This document shows positions 16,760 to 22,741 of a DNA stretch of 28,659 bases, piece by piece; the stretch's first letter is position 1, and every line of letters starts with the position of its first letter. A program made the translations under genes and the position numbers. The notes beneath the pieces are model-generated. The model made no database searches and was not told where the DNA came from. It worked only from the letters and a program-made list of their open reading frames with translations. The stretch lies in the IMG/VR virus record IMGVR_UViG_3300027792_000050, positions 1 to 28,659 of that record; one strand, given 5' to 3'. The stretch comes from a virus.

Positions 16760-16795
16760 CGTTGGGAGGACGGCTGGGGTAGCTGTCCCCCAACG
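16760..16795 (+). terminator. Very stable hairpin after the capsid gene
   Basis: CGTTGGG-A-GGACGGCT and AGCTGTCCCCCAACG pair in a stem of 15 bp, counting one G-U pair and one bulged A, around the loop GGGGT. It lies 19 bases after the capsid stop. No T-run follows, so it is not a textbook intrinsic terminator. It could pause or partly stop transcription, or protect the 3' end of the abundant capsid message. Confidence 0.6.
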
Positions 16796-16845
16796 GGTCA
16801 CCTTCCACCGGCCCTCCCTCGCCATCGCATGAGAGAGAGGGCAAC

Positions 16846-17259
16846 ATGACACATCGCTATGTGAAGCACCCCCAATACATGGGGAAGAGCCTCACCATCC
16901 AGCGCGGACGACAGGACAGGACTGTGGGTGACCACGATGTCCTTGTCGGGCGCGAGTGGGAGAGGTTCGTGGCTCAGGGGCTCCTCATCCCGGACCCCAA
17001 CGACGTCGAGGTGGTCCCTCCGACCAAGAAGGCAGCGCCACCCCCTCCGCCACCCAGACCGGCGCCGGCACCTGAGCCCGAGCCCATCGTGGAGCCGGTG
17101 CAGGTGAAGGCTGAGGAGCCCGAGCCCGAGCCCGATGACGACGACGAGCCAGAGCCGGAACCAGAGCGGAAGCCTGACGAGGGGTCCGTCTCGAAGTCGC
17201 CCGCATCGAAGATGAGCGGGATGGGCGGCAAACGGCGTCGGGGCAGGGGGAAGCAGTAG
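16846..17259 (+). CDS. Unknown protein with a Pro/Glu-rich tail
   Basis: A protein of 137 residues with a purine-rich ribosome binding site (GAGAGAGAGGG). Residues 1-55 form a small, probably beta-rich head (KSLTIQRGRQDRTVGDHDVLVG...VAQGLLIP). From about 58 the chain is low complexity: a run of prolines, then repeated Pro-Glu with an Asp cluster, ending in a Lys/Arg/Gly-rich tip (GGKRRRGRGK). The layout, and the segment VEVVPPTKK, resemble the product at 22294-22704. It follows the capsid gene, so a head-surface or head-neck accessory protein is possible. The extreme composition suggests a flexible extension. Function not recognised. Confidence 0.55.
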   Translation: MTHRYVKHPQYMGKSLTIQRGRQDRTVGDHDVLVGREWERFVAQGLLIPDPNDVEVVPPTKKAAPPPPPPRPAPAPEPEPIVEPVQVKAEEPEPEPDDDDEPEPEPERKPDEGSVSKSPASKMSGMGGKRRRGRGKQ

Positions 17260-17302
17260 GAGGGTCGCGTCCCTTCTTGTAGACTGAAGGAGGGAGGAGT
17301 TG

Positions 17303-18064
17303 ATGGCCCAGCCGTGTGACAAGGACAGCGCCATCGCGTGGCTTCGCAGGAAGCTGGGTTGTGGTGCTGTCGCCGTTGAGCTGACGGCTGAACAGGCCGA
17401 GGACAGCTTCGACGACGCCATCAGATGGTGGGTGGGTCGCAAGGGGCTGAAGAAGCACGCTGCCCAGAACCTCACGCCGGGCGTCCAGGAGTACACGATG
17501 CCCGTCGATTGCGACATGGTGCTGGACGTCTTCTTCCCAGGGGTGCAGCTCGACATCATCGCGGCTGTCAACCCCTACGCCTTCATCGACGTCGACCAGC
17601 TTCCAGTGGCCTACAGCTCCATCACGGGCGTCCCTGGTGGGAGCTTCTACGGGACATTCATGCAGATCCTTCAACACGCCGAGACGGCGCGCAGGATCGT
17701 TGGTAGCGAGCCCACCTGGGAGTACAGGAAGGACGAGAACGTCCTGTGGATCTTCCCGCGCAACCAGAGGAACGGTGTGGCCATCGCCAGGTACGTCTCG
17801 AACACCCTGACGTCGGACGTTTGCAGCGACCAGTTCGGGGCGAAGATCACCGTGCGGGACCGAGACATCATTCTGAAGTGGGCGCTGGCTGACGCGAAGG
17901 AGACCCTGGGGCGCATCAGGGGCAAGTACACGGAGTGGCCAACTGCTGGCGGGTCGCGTTCCCTTGATGGGGACACGCTTCGCACAGAGGGCCTGGCTGA
18001 AAAGGAAAAACTGGATGAGGAGGTCATCGGCCTCTCCGATCCGGTCCCATTCTTGACGGGGTGA
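17303..18064 (+). CDS. Neck/head-completion protein, T4 gp13-like candidate
   Basis: A protein of 253 residues from the ATG at 17303, with AGGGAGGAG 5 bases upstream. The N-terminal part, AIAWLRRKLGCGAVAVELT followed by AEQAEDSFDDAIRWW and then PGVQEYTMPVDCDMVLDVFF, matches the common start of neck proteins of T4-like phages. In these, an 'LG.P...E....Q..DA..DA...' helix pair is followed by a beta strand that reads 'eY.lP'. Such proteins form a ring under the portal after packaging, closing the head and receiving the tail. The rest includes a strand LWIFPRNQRNGVAIARYVS and a helical end. Position after the capsid gene and before other connector candidates agrees. The gp13 match is from remembered family pattern, not alignment. 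Confidence 0.55.
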   Translation: MAQPCDKDSAIAWLRRKLGCGAVAVELTAEQAEDSFDDAIRWWVGRKGLKKHAAQNLTPGVQEYTMPVDCDMVLDVFFPGVQLDIIAAVNPYAFIDVDQLPVAYSSITGVPGGSFYGTFMQILQHAETARRIVGSEPTWEYRKDENVLWIFPRNQRNGVAIARYVSNTLTSDVCSDQFGAKITVRDRDIILKWALADAKETLGRIRGKYTEWPTAGGSRSLDGDTLRTEGLAEKEKLDEEVIGLSDPVPFLTG

Positions 18065-18068
18065 TGAG

Positions 18069-18380
18069 ATGCACGACGAGAACAAGCTCTTGGAGCAGAT
18101 CGACAGCGCGATGGATCGCCAGGGCCTCCTGGAGCAGGAGAAGCCCGCGAGCGAGATGGACGACCTGAAGCTGGCGGAGGTCATCTCCAAGGCGGCCGTG
18201 AAGATCCGCAAGGACTACGGCCTGGACCTGCGGAGAGCCTTCCAGCTTCACAAGGCTCTGATGGCGGTCGCCCGCCAGTACCTTGGCCTGGAGTCGGCTT
18301 CGGCCATGGCGGCGACGTCGCGGCGCATGGAGAAGATCTTCGGTGAGGCCGTGGCCGAGGAGGAGGCCGCCAAGGGGTGA
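18069..18380 (+). CDS. Small helical hypothetical protein
   Basis: A protein of 103 residues starting 4 bases after the neck-protein stop, with no strong ribosome binding site. It is acidic and helical; the middle KIRKDYGLDLRRAFQLHKALMAVARQYLGL looks like a helical hairpin. There is no catalytic or metal motif. Its stop overlaps the GTG of the next gene (GTGA), so the two are probably translated together. A small connector accessory or chaperone is possible. Not recognised. Confidence 0.5.
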   Translation: MHDENKLLEQIDSAMDRQGLLEQEKPASEMDDLKLAEVISKAAVKIRKDYGLDLRRAFQLHKALMAVARQYLGLESASAMAATSRRMEKIFGEAVAEEEAAKG

Positions 18381-18727
18381 GCTGGATCGCGCTCGATAGC
18401 CTCTTCGAGAGGTCGCCCAACGCGCAGGCGCGCGGGAAGGGTGGCAAGACGAAGGCCCAGATGACCCCCGTCGTGGTGTCGCACTGCGTCGTGGCCGTGA
18501 GGAAGAAGGGCAAGAACACCAGGGAGGCATGGGACATCTGCCGAGCCCAGCTCACGAAGCAGGGCTACCTGAAGCCTCCCTACAAGACGAACGCGAAGCT
18601 CCCCGATGGTGTGAGGCCGACCCAGAAGGGGGTGCGTCGGGGCATGAAGCACGCCATGGAGAAGGACGCCCCGGAGAAGTTCCAGAAGTTCAGCCGCGCG
18701 CTGCGCGACATCGAACCGAGGTTGTAG
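18377..18727 (+). CDS. Basic protein with a C-x17-C, AWDIC-type motif
   Basis: A protein of 116 residues from a GTG overlapping the previous stop. It begins VSWIALDSLFERSP, then a Gly/Lys-rich linker, then SHCVVAVRKKGKN with C37 and AWDICRAQL with C55. The end (RPTQKGVRRGMKHAMEKDAPEKFQKFSRAL) is basic. A 'CV..V.......AW.IC.A.L' stretch followed by 'T.KG.RR...H' is a pattern I recall from small phage proteins and appended domains near head genes; its role there is unknown. The first residues and a PEKFQ segment recur in the 76-residue product before the protease gene. Function is not assigned. Confidence 0.5.
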   Translation: MSWIALDSLFERSPNAQARGKGGKTKAQMTPVVVSHCVVAVRKKGKNTREAWDICRAQLTKQGYLKPPYKTNAKLPDGVRPTQKGVRRGMKHAMEKDAPEKFQKFSRALRDIEPRL

Positions 18728-18729
18728 AG

Positions 18730-18996
18730 ATGCTGGATTCCATGACCGAGGGCAAGAAGAGCTACCACGCGAAGGACGGGAAGTTCACCTCCTTCAACAG
18801 CGCCAACGTCGTCCACCAGAACGGTGAGCGCTTCAAGGTCGTCAGGACCCTGGAGCCGGTCAAAACTCAGGGCGATGGCGACAAGACGAACGACGCCCCG
18901 GCGGCGGAGGCCGTCACCCAGGTGAAGGCCAAGATCAGTGCCATGGCTGGTCGCATCGCACCTCAGTGGATCGGGCTTGACGAGGTGGTGAGGTAG
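18730..18996 (+). CDS. Small hypothetical protein
   Basis: A protein of 88 residues from the ATG 2 bases after the previous stop; the next gene begins directly after its stop. It opens with polar sequence (MTEGKKSYHAKDGKFTSFNSANVVHQNGERFKVVRTLEPV) and has a helical end (VKAKISAMAGRIAPQWIGLDEVV). The start is judged by tight packing; no strong Shine-Dalgarno is present and a longer frame upstream overlaps the previous gene. Not recognised. Confidence 0.45.
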   Translation: MLDSMTEGKKSYHAKDGKFTSFNSANVVHQNGERFKVVRTLEPVKTQGDGDKTNDAPAAEAVTQVKAKISAMAGRIAPQWIGLDEVVR

Positions 18997-19560
18997 ATGG
19001 CGAAGCTCTGCCCACAGGACTGCATCAGCGGTCGCCAGCTCTTCCCAGGCGACAACTGCGAGGGGTGTGGGGACGAGCGCGCCATCCACGACATCCTGGC
19101 GGCAGAGCCAGCCATCTTGGCAGGTGTCAACATCCGGCTCTACAGCCTGCGGCGGGCCAAGAACCGCCACCCCCTCTACAAGGAGCCGAGCCACGACGGC
19201 AAGGACTGGGCCTTTCAGGGTCCGTTCGAGATGTTCGCCGAGCTGGAGTTCCCCCAGTCGTCGAACACGACGCCAGAGGTCACTGAGGTTGGCCGCCAGG
19301 TCATCTCGGACGCCATTTTGAAGGTCCCCAGGACGGAGATCGAGCGGGCTGAGGCTCCCTTCCCCAAGGAGGGTGACGTCGTCGAGTTCTGGTGGGAGGG
19401 GCAGTTCGCCACCAACAGCGGCCACAGCCAGTGGGACGTCACGAAGGCGAGCAGTGACGGCAACATCTGGTCCACGGCGCAGTTCGTCGGCTACTACATC
19501 GAGCTGAAGCGCCGCACGAAGTTTCTGGCGTTCCGCAAGACGGAGCACACGAAGATATGA
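18997..19560 (+). CDS. Neck protein candidate (T4 gp14-like) with an N-terminal cysteine pair motif
   Basis: A protein of 187 residues starting directly after the previous stop. C5-x3-C9 and C21-x2-C24 form a probable zinc site at the start. After that, RHPLYKEPSHDGKDWAFQGPFEMFAELEFP, GRQVISDAILKVPRTEI, FPKEGDVVEFWW, SQWDVTKASS and YYIELKRRTKF follow in an order like gp14-type neck proteins of T4-like phages. In those, 'DPLYgE', 'L...I.D...V.R', 'P.EGDlvyF', 'FEI..VE' and a final 'Y.L.cELF' occur. gp14 acts with gp13 to seal the filled head and bind the tail. The zinc-type start is not part of gp14 as I know it. The match is pattern-based and moderate. Confidence 0.45.
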   Translation: MAKLCPQDCISGRQLFPGDNCEGCGDERAIHDILAAEPAILAGVNIRLYSLRRAKNRHPLYKEPSHDGKDWAFQGPFEMFAELEFPQSSNTTPEVTEVGRQVISDAILKVPRTEIERAEAPFPKEGDVVEFWWEGQFATNSGHSQWDVTKASSDGNIWSTAQFVGYYIELKRRTKFLAFRKTEHTKI

Positions 19561-19874
19561 AGCCCTGGTCGAAGCAGCTCAGCGAGGCGATGGAGAAGGT
19601 GGTGCTCCACCCAGGGCTCCGCGTGAAGGTGAAGACGAAGGCGGGTGAGCTGGTAGCACAGGGCGACATCACAGACGTTGATGTGGACGTCGGCTTCGTG
19701 CGGATCGCCAACTCCGAAGACGGGGCTGACCTCCGGGTGGATGTGGACCCCAAGCACTACGTCATCTGGGTCGTTCCACCGGCTAACTATGCGCCGAGGC
19801 TCCCGGGGGAGACGACGCTCTACATCAGAACGTCGAGGCCAGGGCCGCACGCCTTCTCCAACAAGAAGATGTAA
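19557..19874 (+). CDS. Small beta-rich hypothetical protein
   Basis: A protein of 105 residues; the ATG overlaps the previous stop (ATGA). A short N-terminal helix (PWSKQLSEAMEKVVL) is followed by strands HPGLRVKVKTKAGELVAQGDI, VDVGFVRIAN and KHYVIWVVPP, then a Pro/Gly-rich end. The fold looks like a small barrel. The N-terminal pattern (xPxSxQLxxA...G.RVK) recurs in the product at 26394-26954. Its place in the neck gene run suggests a connector role, which is inferred only from position. Confidence 0.5.
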   Translation: MKPWSKQLSEAMEKVVLHPGLRVKVKTKAGELVAQGDITDVDVDVGFVRIANSEDGADLRVDVDPKHYVIWVVPPANYAPRLPGETTLYIRTSRPGPHAFSNKKM

Positions 19875-19884
19875 GGAGGAGAGG

Positions 19885-20211
19885 GTGGAGTCGAAGCGCT
19901 GGATGGAGATGGGGTACGCCTTCCCGTGCGCGTTCTGCACGAGGATGGTCATCCCGGAAGGCTCGAACGTGCCGCGCTGCTCCATGCAGGCGTGTGGTGG
20001 TCCGTTCGTCGGCAAGTCGTTCCCCTTCTACATGGGTCCTCTCACAAGGGCCACCATCGCGACCCATTGCTTCAGGTGTGGAGAGCGCGCTCACGAAGCT
20101 ATCGTCACGGGGGACAAGGGCTACGTCGGGGTGTGCAAGAAGCACCTCAACTCGACCGTCCCAACTTCTTCGGATACGCTGATCCCGGTCTCGGAGAAGC
20201 CGCCGTGCTGA
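19885..20211 (+). CDS. Cysteine-rich, probable zinc-binding protein
   Basis: A protein of 108 residues from the GTG at 19885, which follows AGGAGGAGAGG. Cysteines come in pairs: C15-x2-C18 with C32 and C37, then H61/C62-x2-C65, H70, and C84 with H87. This gives ligands for two zinc sites (CAFC...C...C and CFRC...H...C..H). Small zinc proteins of phages may bind nucleic acid or serve as structural adapters; no specific family is recognised. Its end overlaps the next gene by 7 bases. It lies between neck and tail-completion candidates, an unusual place for a transcription factor, so a structural or regulatory role cannot be separated. Confidence 0.55.
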   Translation: MESKRWMEMGYAFPCAFCTRMVIPEGSNVPRCSMQACGGPFVGKSFPFYMGPLTRATIATHCFRCGERAHEAIVTGDKGYVGVCKKHLNSTVPTSSDTLIPVSEKPPC

Positions 20212-21011
20212 AGTTCTACTTCAAGGAGAAGCCGAGCAACAAGCTGGCCTACAAGCTGGCCGAGGAATGGGTCGAGCGACTCAACGCCTTCATGCTGGCT
20301 CTCCCGCAGGAGGTGGCGAAGAGCGTCCACGAGGACGTCATGAGCTTCGCCCCGGACGACATCCCCCAGTACCCGAAGATGCTGAAGGTCGTCCAGTTCC
20401 CTGACCAGCAGGGGTGGAAGATCATCGGGGTGCTACCACCGGGCTGGAACTACTCACAGCGGCTCAGGTCTTCCGATGTCCAGCGCACGGTCCTCTACAT
20501 CCTCCCGAAGCTGAGGGCTGGGACGGTGGTCTCCAAGGCGGCTGTGGTGCTGGAGCGCAACAACCCATGGACGATGGACACGCTCCCCTACGAGCCCAAG
20601 AAGGACGAGGCCAGCATCAGAGCGCGGCGGGTGGACGAGAGCGACGTGAAGAAGATCGAGGAGCAGAGGAGGTCCGACAAGGCCACGATCATCTCCGAGC
20701 TTCGCTCGCTGGGGGTTCCCATCAGGGATACGGGCAAGGTACTCTTGGAGCGTCGGGTGAGTCGCGACATCGCCTTCGAGGTGCTACGGCGCGAGAAGGG
20801 GATCGGGATGCCTGGCAAGGCTCACTGGAGGCCAGCGGTGAGGGCCGTTTACACGCAGCACTTCAAGAAAGCGATGGAAGAGCTGATGGTGTGGATGGTA
20901 GACCCAGAGGATGAGCAGTGGAAGGAGAACCGCAACCTCCCCGTCGAGTCCGCATCGGTGATCGGGAAGGTGCAGGAGTTCCAGGATAGAATCGTCCCCG
21001 GCGGGGCGTAA
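20205..21011 (+). CDS. Unknown protein in the neck/tail-completion gene run
   Basis: A protein of 268 residues from a GTG overlapping the previous stop, with GGAGAAG 8 bases upstream. The first half is mixed (LAYKLAEEWVERLNAFMLALP; WKIIGVLPPGWNYSQRL; TVLYILPKLRAGTVVSKAAVVLERNNPW). The second half is helical and charged, with a Lys/Arg/Glu-rich segment about 140-185 and a final helix with FKKAMEELMVWMV. There are no catalytic motifs. Genes in this place usually encode connector or tail-completion proteins. Not recognised beyond that. Confidence 0.5.
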   Translation: MLKFYFKEKPSNKLAYKLAEEWVERLNAFMLALPQEVAKSVHEDVMSFAPDDIPQYPKMLKVVQFPDQQGWKIIGVLPPGWNYSQRLRSSDVQRTVLYILPKLRAGTVVSKAAVVLERNNPWTMDTLPYEPKKDEASIRARRVDESDVKKIEEQRRSDKATIISELRSLGVPIRDTGKVLLERRVSRDIAFEVLRREKGIGMPGKAHWRPAVRAVYTQHFKKAMEELMVWMVDPEDEQWKENRNLPVESASVIGKVQEFQDRIVPGGA

Positions 21012-21022
21012 GCGAGGGTGTG

Positions 21023-21580
21023 ATGGACTACGAGAGGATCAACGACGTGCTCGAAAAGGCCAACGCCGAGTTCGAGCGGCAAGAGCTGGACGATCTCCGC
21101 GACTACGAGATCGACGAGCTGGAGATGGGCCGCACCCCGACGACGGAGGATCTGGACCGCATCGAGGAGCAGGATGGCTACGTCGGCGACGGAGGCGCGG
21201 AGCCCCCCGACAACACGCCGGATGGCGATCCGGTGGAGGGTGGCGACCTGGGGGTCGACAACCTCGCGTCCGACGCCGAGCAGTACATGAGCTACGTCGC
21301 CGAGCTGGCGGTCTCCATCTCGGTCCAGACGGGCCTCTCTGACGACGACGCTCTGGACGCCATCGTCGCGGTGGCCGGCGAGCTGGCCGATGGAGGCAAG
21401 CTCCCCCCGATGCCCGACGTCGAGACGTCCTCGGCGGAGGATCTGGCCCTGTGGACGGGGGCGGCCAAGACGAGCGGCTTCCTCGATGCCGTTCTCGCGA
21501 GGGTCGACTCCGAGATGGACAAGGCGAACGTCACGGTGCCGATGGGAGAGCCCACCGGGAACGCTCCTGGGTTGGGCTGA
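21023..21580 (+). CDS. Acidic hypothetical protein
   Basis: A protein of 185 residues from the ATG at 21023, with GAGGG 4 bases upstream (a GTG codon directly before it is an alternative). It is strongly acidic: an N-terminal helix with many Glu and Asp (1-55), a Gly/Pro/Asp linker (about 58-85) and a helical C-terminal half (YMSYVAELAVSISVQTGLSDDDALDAIVAVAGELADGGKLPPMP). The latter could be a compact domain. Not recognised; it may be a small assembly factor for the neck or tail. Confidence 0.5.
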   Translation: MDYERINDVLEKANAEFERQELDDLRDYEIDELEMGRTPTTEDLDRIEEQDGYVGDGGAEPPDNTPDGDPVEGGDLGVDNLASDAEQYMSYVAELAVSISVQTGLSDDDALDAIVAVAGELADGGKLPPMPDVETSSAEDLALWTGAAKTSGFLDAVLARVDSEMDKANVTVPMGEPTGNAPGLG

Positions 21581-21583
21581 TTC

Positions 21584-22291
21584 GTGGCTGACGGTCGCAC
21601 CGGCACCGTCTTCATCGAGGACTTCGACACGGGCCTGGTGGTCACGTTTGGGTCCGTGCTGAAGACCATCGTCCTCGACGGCGAGGAGGTGCAGGACTAC
21701 GCGGTGCAGATCCCAGGCGTGACCGGCCCGGACCAGTACGACGGCTTGATCCCGGTGATCTTTCAGGAGCCAGAGGACGTCTACCAGGAAGAGCTTCTGC
21801 CGCACATCGCGATTTCAAGGAGCGCCATCACACCAGCGATGCAGCGGTGGCACCCAGTGGGCAAGGCGTACCAGGTGGCGGCGAAGGTCGCCAGGCTGGT
21901 GCGCGCTCAGGACGGTAGTGTCGGGCCTTCGCTCAACGAGGTGAAGGGCTACGCGCTGCCGTTCGACATCACCTACGACATCCACCTCCGCGCCAGGCTC
22001 CGTGGCCAGGCGAACCTCATGCTGAAGTACATGGGGCGCTACATCTGGGCCTACGGTGCCATCTACTTCACCGACAACGAGGGCGACGAGCGTGGGTACG
22101 AAGCCTACCTGGAGTCCATTGACAACCTGGACGAATTGGTAGAGTTTTCGGATAGGACGATTGGGTTCACCATGAGCCTGCGGGTTGAGGGCGAGCTTGA
22201 CTTCTCCGACCCCATCGTGGTGCCAACCCTGAGAACGGTTGGGATCTCGTTGGCTCCTCGTACTGAGGAACCTGGAATCCTGGGAGGTTGA
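21584..22291 (+). CDS. Tail terminator/completion protein candidate
   Basis: A protein of 235 residues from the GTG at 21584; the ribosome binding site is weak. A short beta start (TGTVFIEDFDTGLVVTFGSV) precedes a section with ALPFDITYDIHLRARLRGQANLMLKYMGRYIWAYGAIYFT. An acidic loop (LESIDNLDELVEFSDRTIGFTMSLRVEGELDF) and a final strand (VVPTLRTVGISL) follow. The pattern 'lPYDi.Y.v.l.Ar...da..ml......'  followed by '...f.f.v..eld' is one I associate with phage proteins just before the sheath gene, in the place of T4 gp15. Those cap the tail tube and join tail to head. The role is inferred from this pattern and from position. Confidence 0.45.
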   Translation: MADGRTGTVFIEDFDTGLVVTFGSVLKTIVLDGEEVQDYAVQIPGVTGPDQYDGLIPVIFQEPEDVYQEELLPHIAISRSAITPAMQRWHPVGKAYQVAAKVARLVRAQDGSVGPSLNEVKGYALPFDITYDIHLRARLRGQANLMLKYMGRYIWAYGAIYFTDNEGDERGYEAYLESIDNLDELVEFSDRTIGFTMSLRVEGELDFSDPIVVPTLRTVGISLAPRTEEPGILGG

Positions 22292-22293
22292 CG

Positions 22294-22704
22294 ATGCAGT
22301 GGTGGTACTACAGGGGGCAGGTGACGACCCCCATCGACATCCCTGGCAAGGGTCCGACAGTCATCCGTCCCAGGGACAAGTTCGAGGCTCCTCTGGGGGC
22401 CGTGGCGCACCTGAAGCGCCTTGGTCTCGTGGTGGCCTGCAAGCCTCAGAGGGAGGTGGTGCGACAGCCTCCCCCCACGAAAAGTGAGCCAGCTCCACCG
22501 AAGCAGCTCGAAGAGCGTGCGGTTGCGCCTGCGAGTGTGGTAGCATCCAGGGCGGAACCAAGGGCGGAGGTGGTCGAGAAGGAGAAGGTCGAAGCGACGG
22601 TCGAGGCGGTCGCTGACGATGAACCGAAGGTGTTGGAGTTGCTGGAGAAGGAGATCCCGAAGGAGGAGGAGAGGGCGAAGAGGAGCAGGCGCGACAAGAG
22701 CTGA
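22294..22704 (+). CDS. Unknown protein with a small beta head and charged low-complexity tail
   Basis: A protein of 136 residues from the ATG at 22294, with GGGAGG 6 bases upstream. Residues 1-50 form a small domain (YYRGQVTTPIDIPGKGPTVI, then FEAPLGAVAHLKRLGLVV). From about 52 the chain is Pro- then Glu/Lys/Val-rich and ends in a basic tip (AKRSRRDKS). The layout is close to that of the product at 16846-17259, and both have an EVV...PPTK segment at the junction. It lies directly before the sheath gene. Virion accessory protein or assembly factor; no function recognised. Confidence 0.5.
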   Translation: MQWWYYRGQVTTPIDIPGKGPTVIRPRDKFEAPLGAVAHLKRLGLVVACKPQREVVRQPPPTKSEPAPPKQLEERAVAPASVVASRAEPRAEVVEKEKVEATVEAVADDEPKVLELLEKEIPKEEERAKRSRRDKS

Positions 22705-22741
22705 CCTTCACAGCCCCCTCATGGGGTAGGGAGATTGTACG

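Noticed and set aside
22715-22726. CCCC-TCAT-GGGG hairpin before the sheath gene
   Set aside because: Only 4 bp and no T-run; too weak to call a terminator in such GC-rich DNA.
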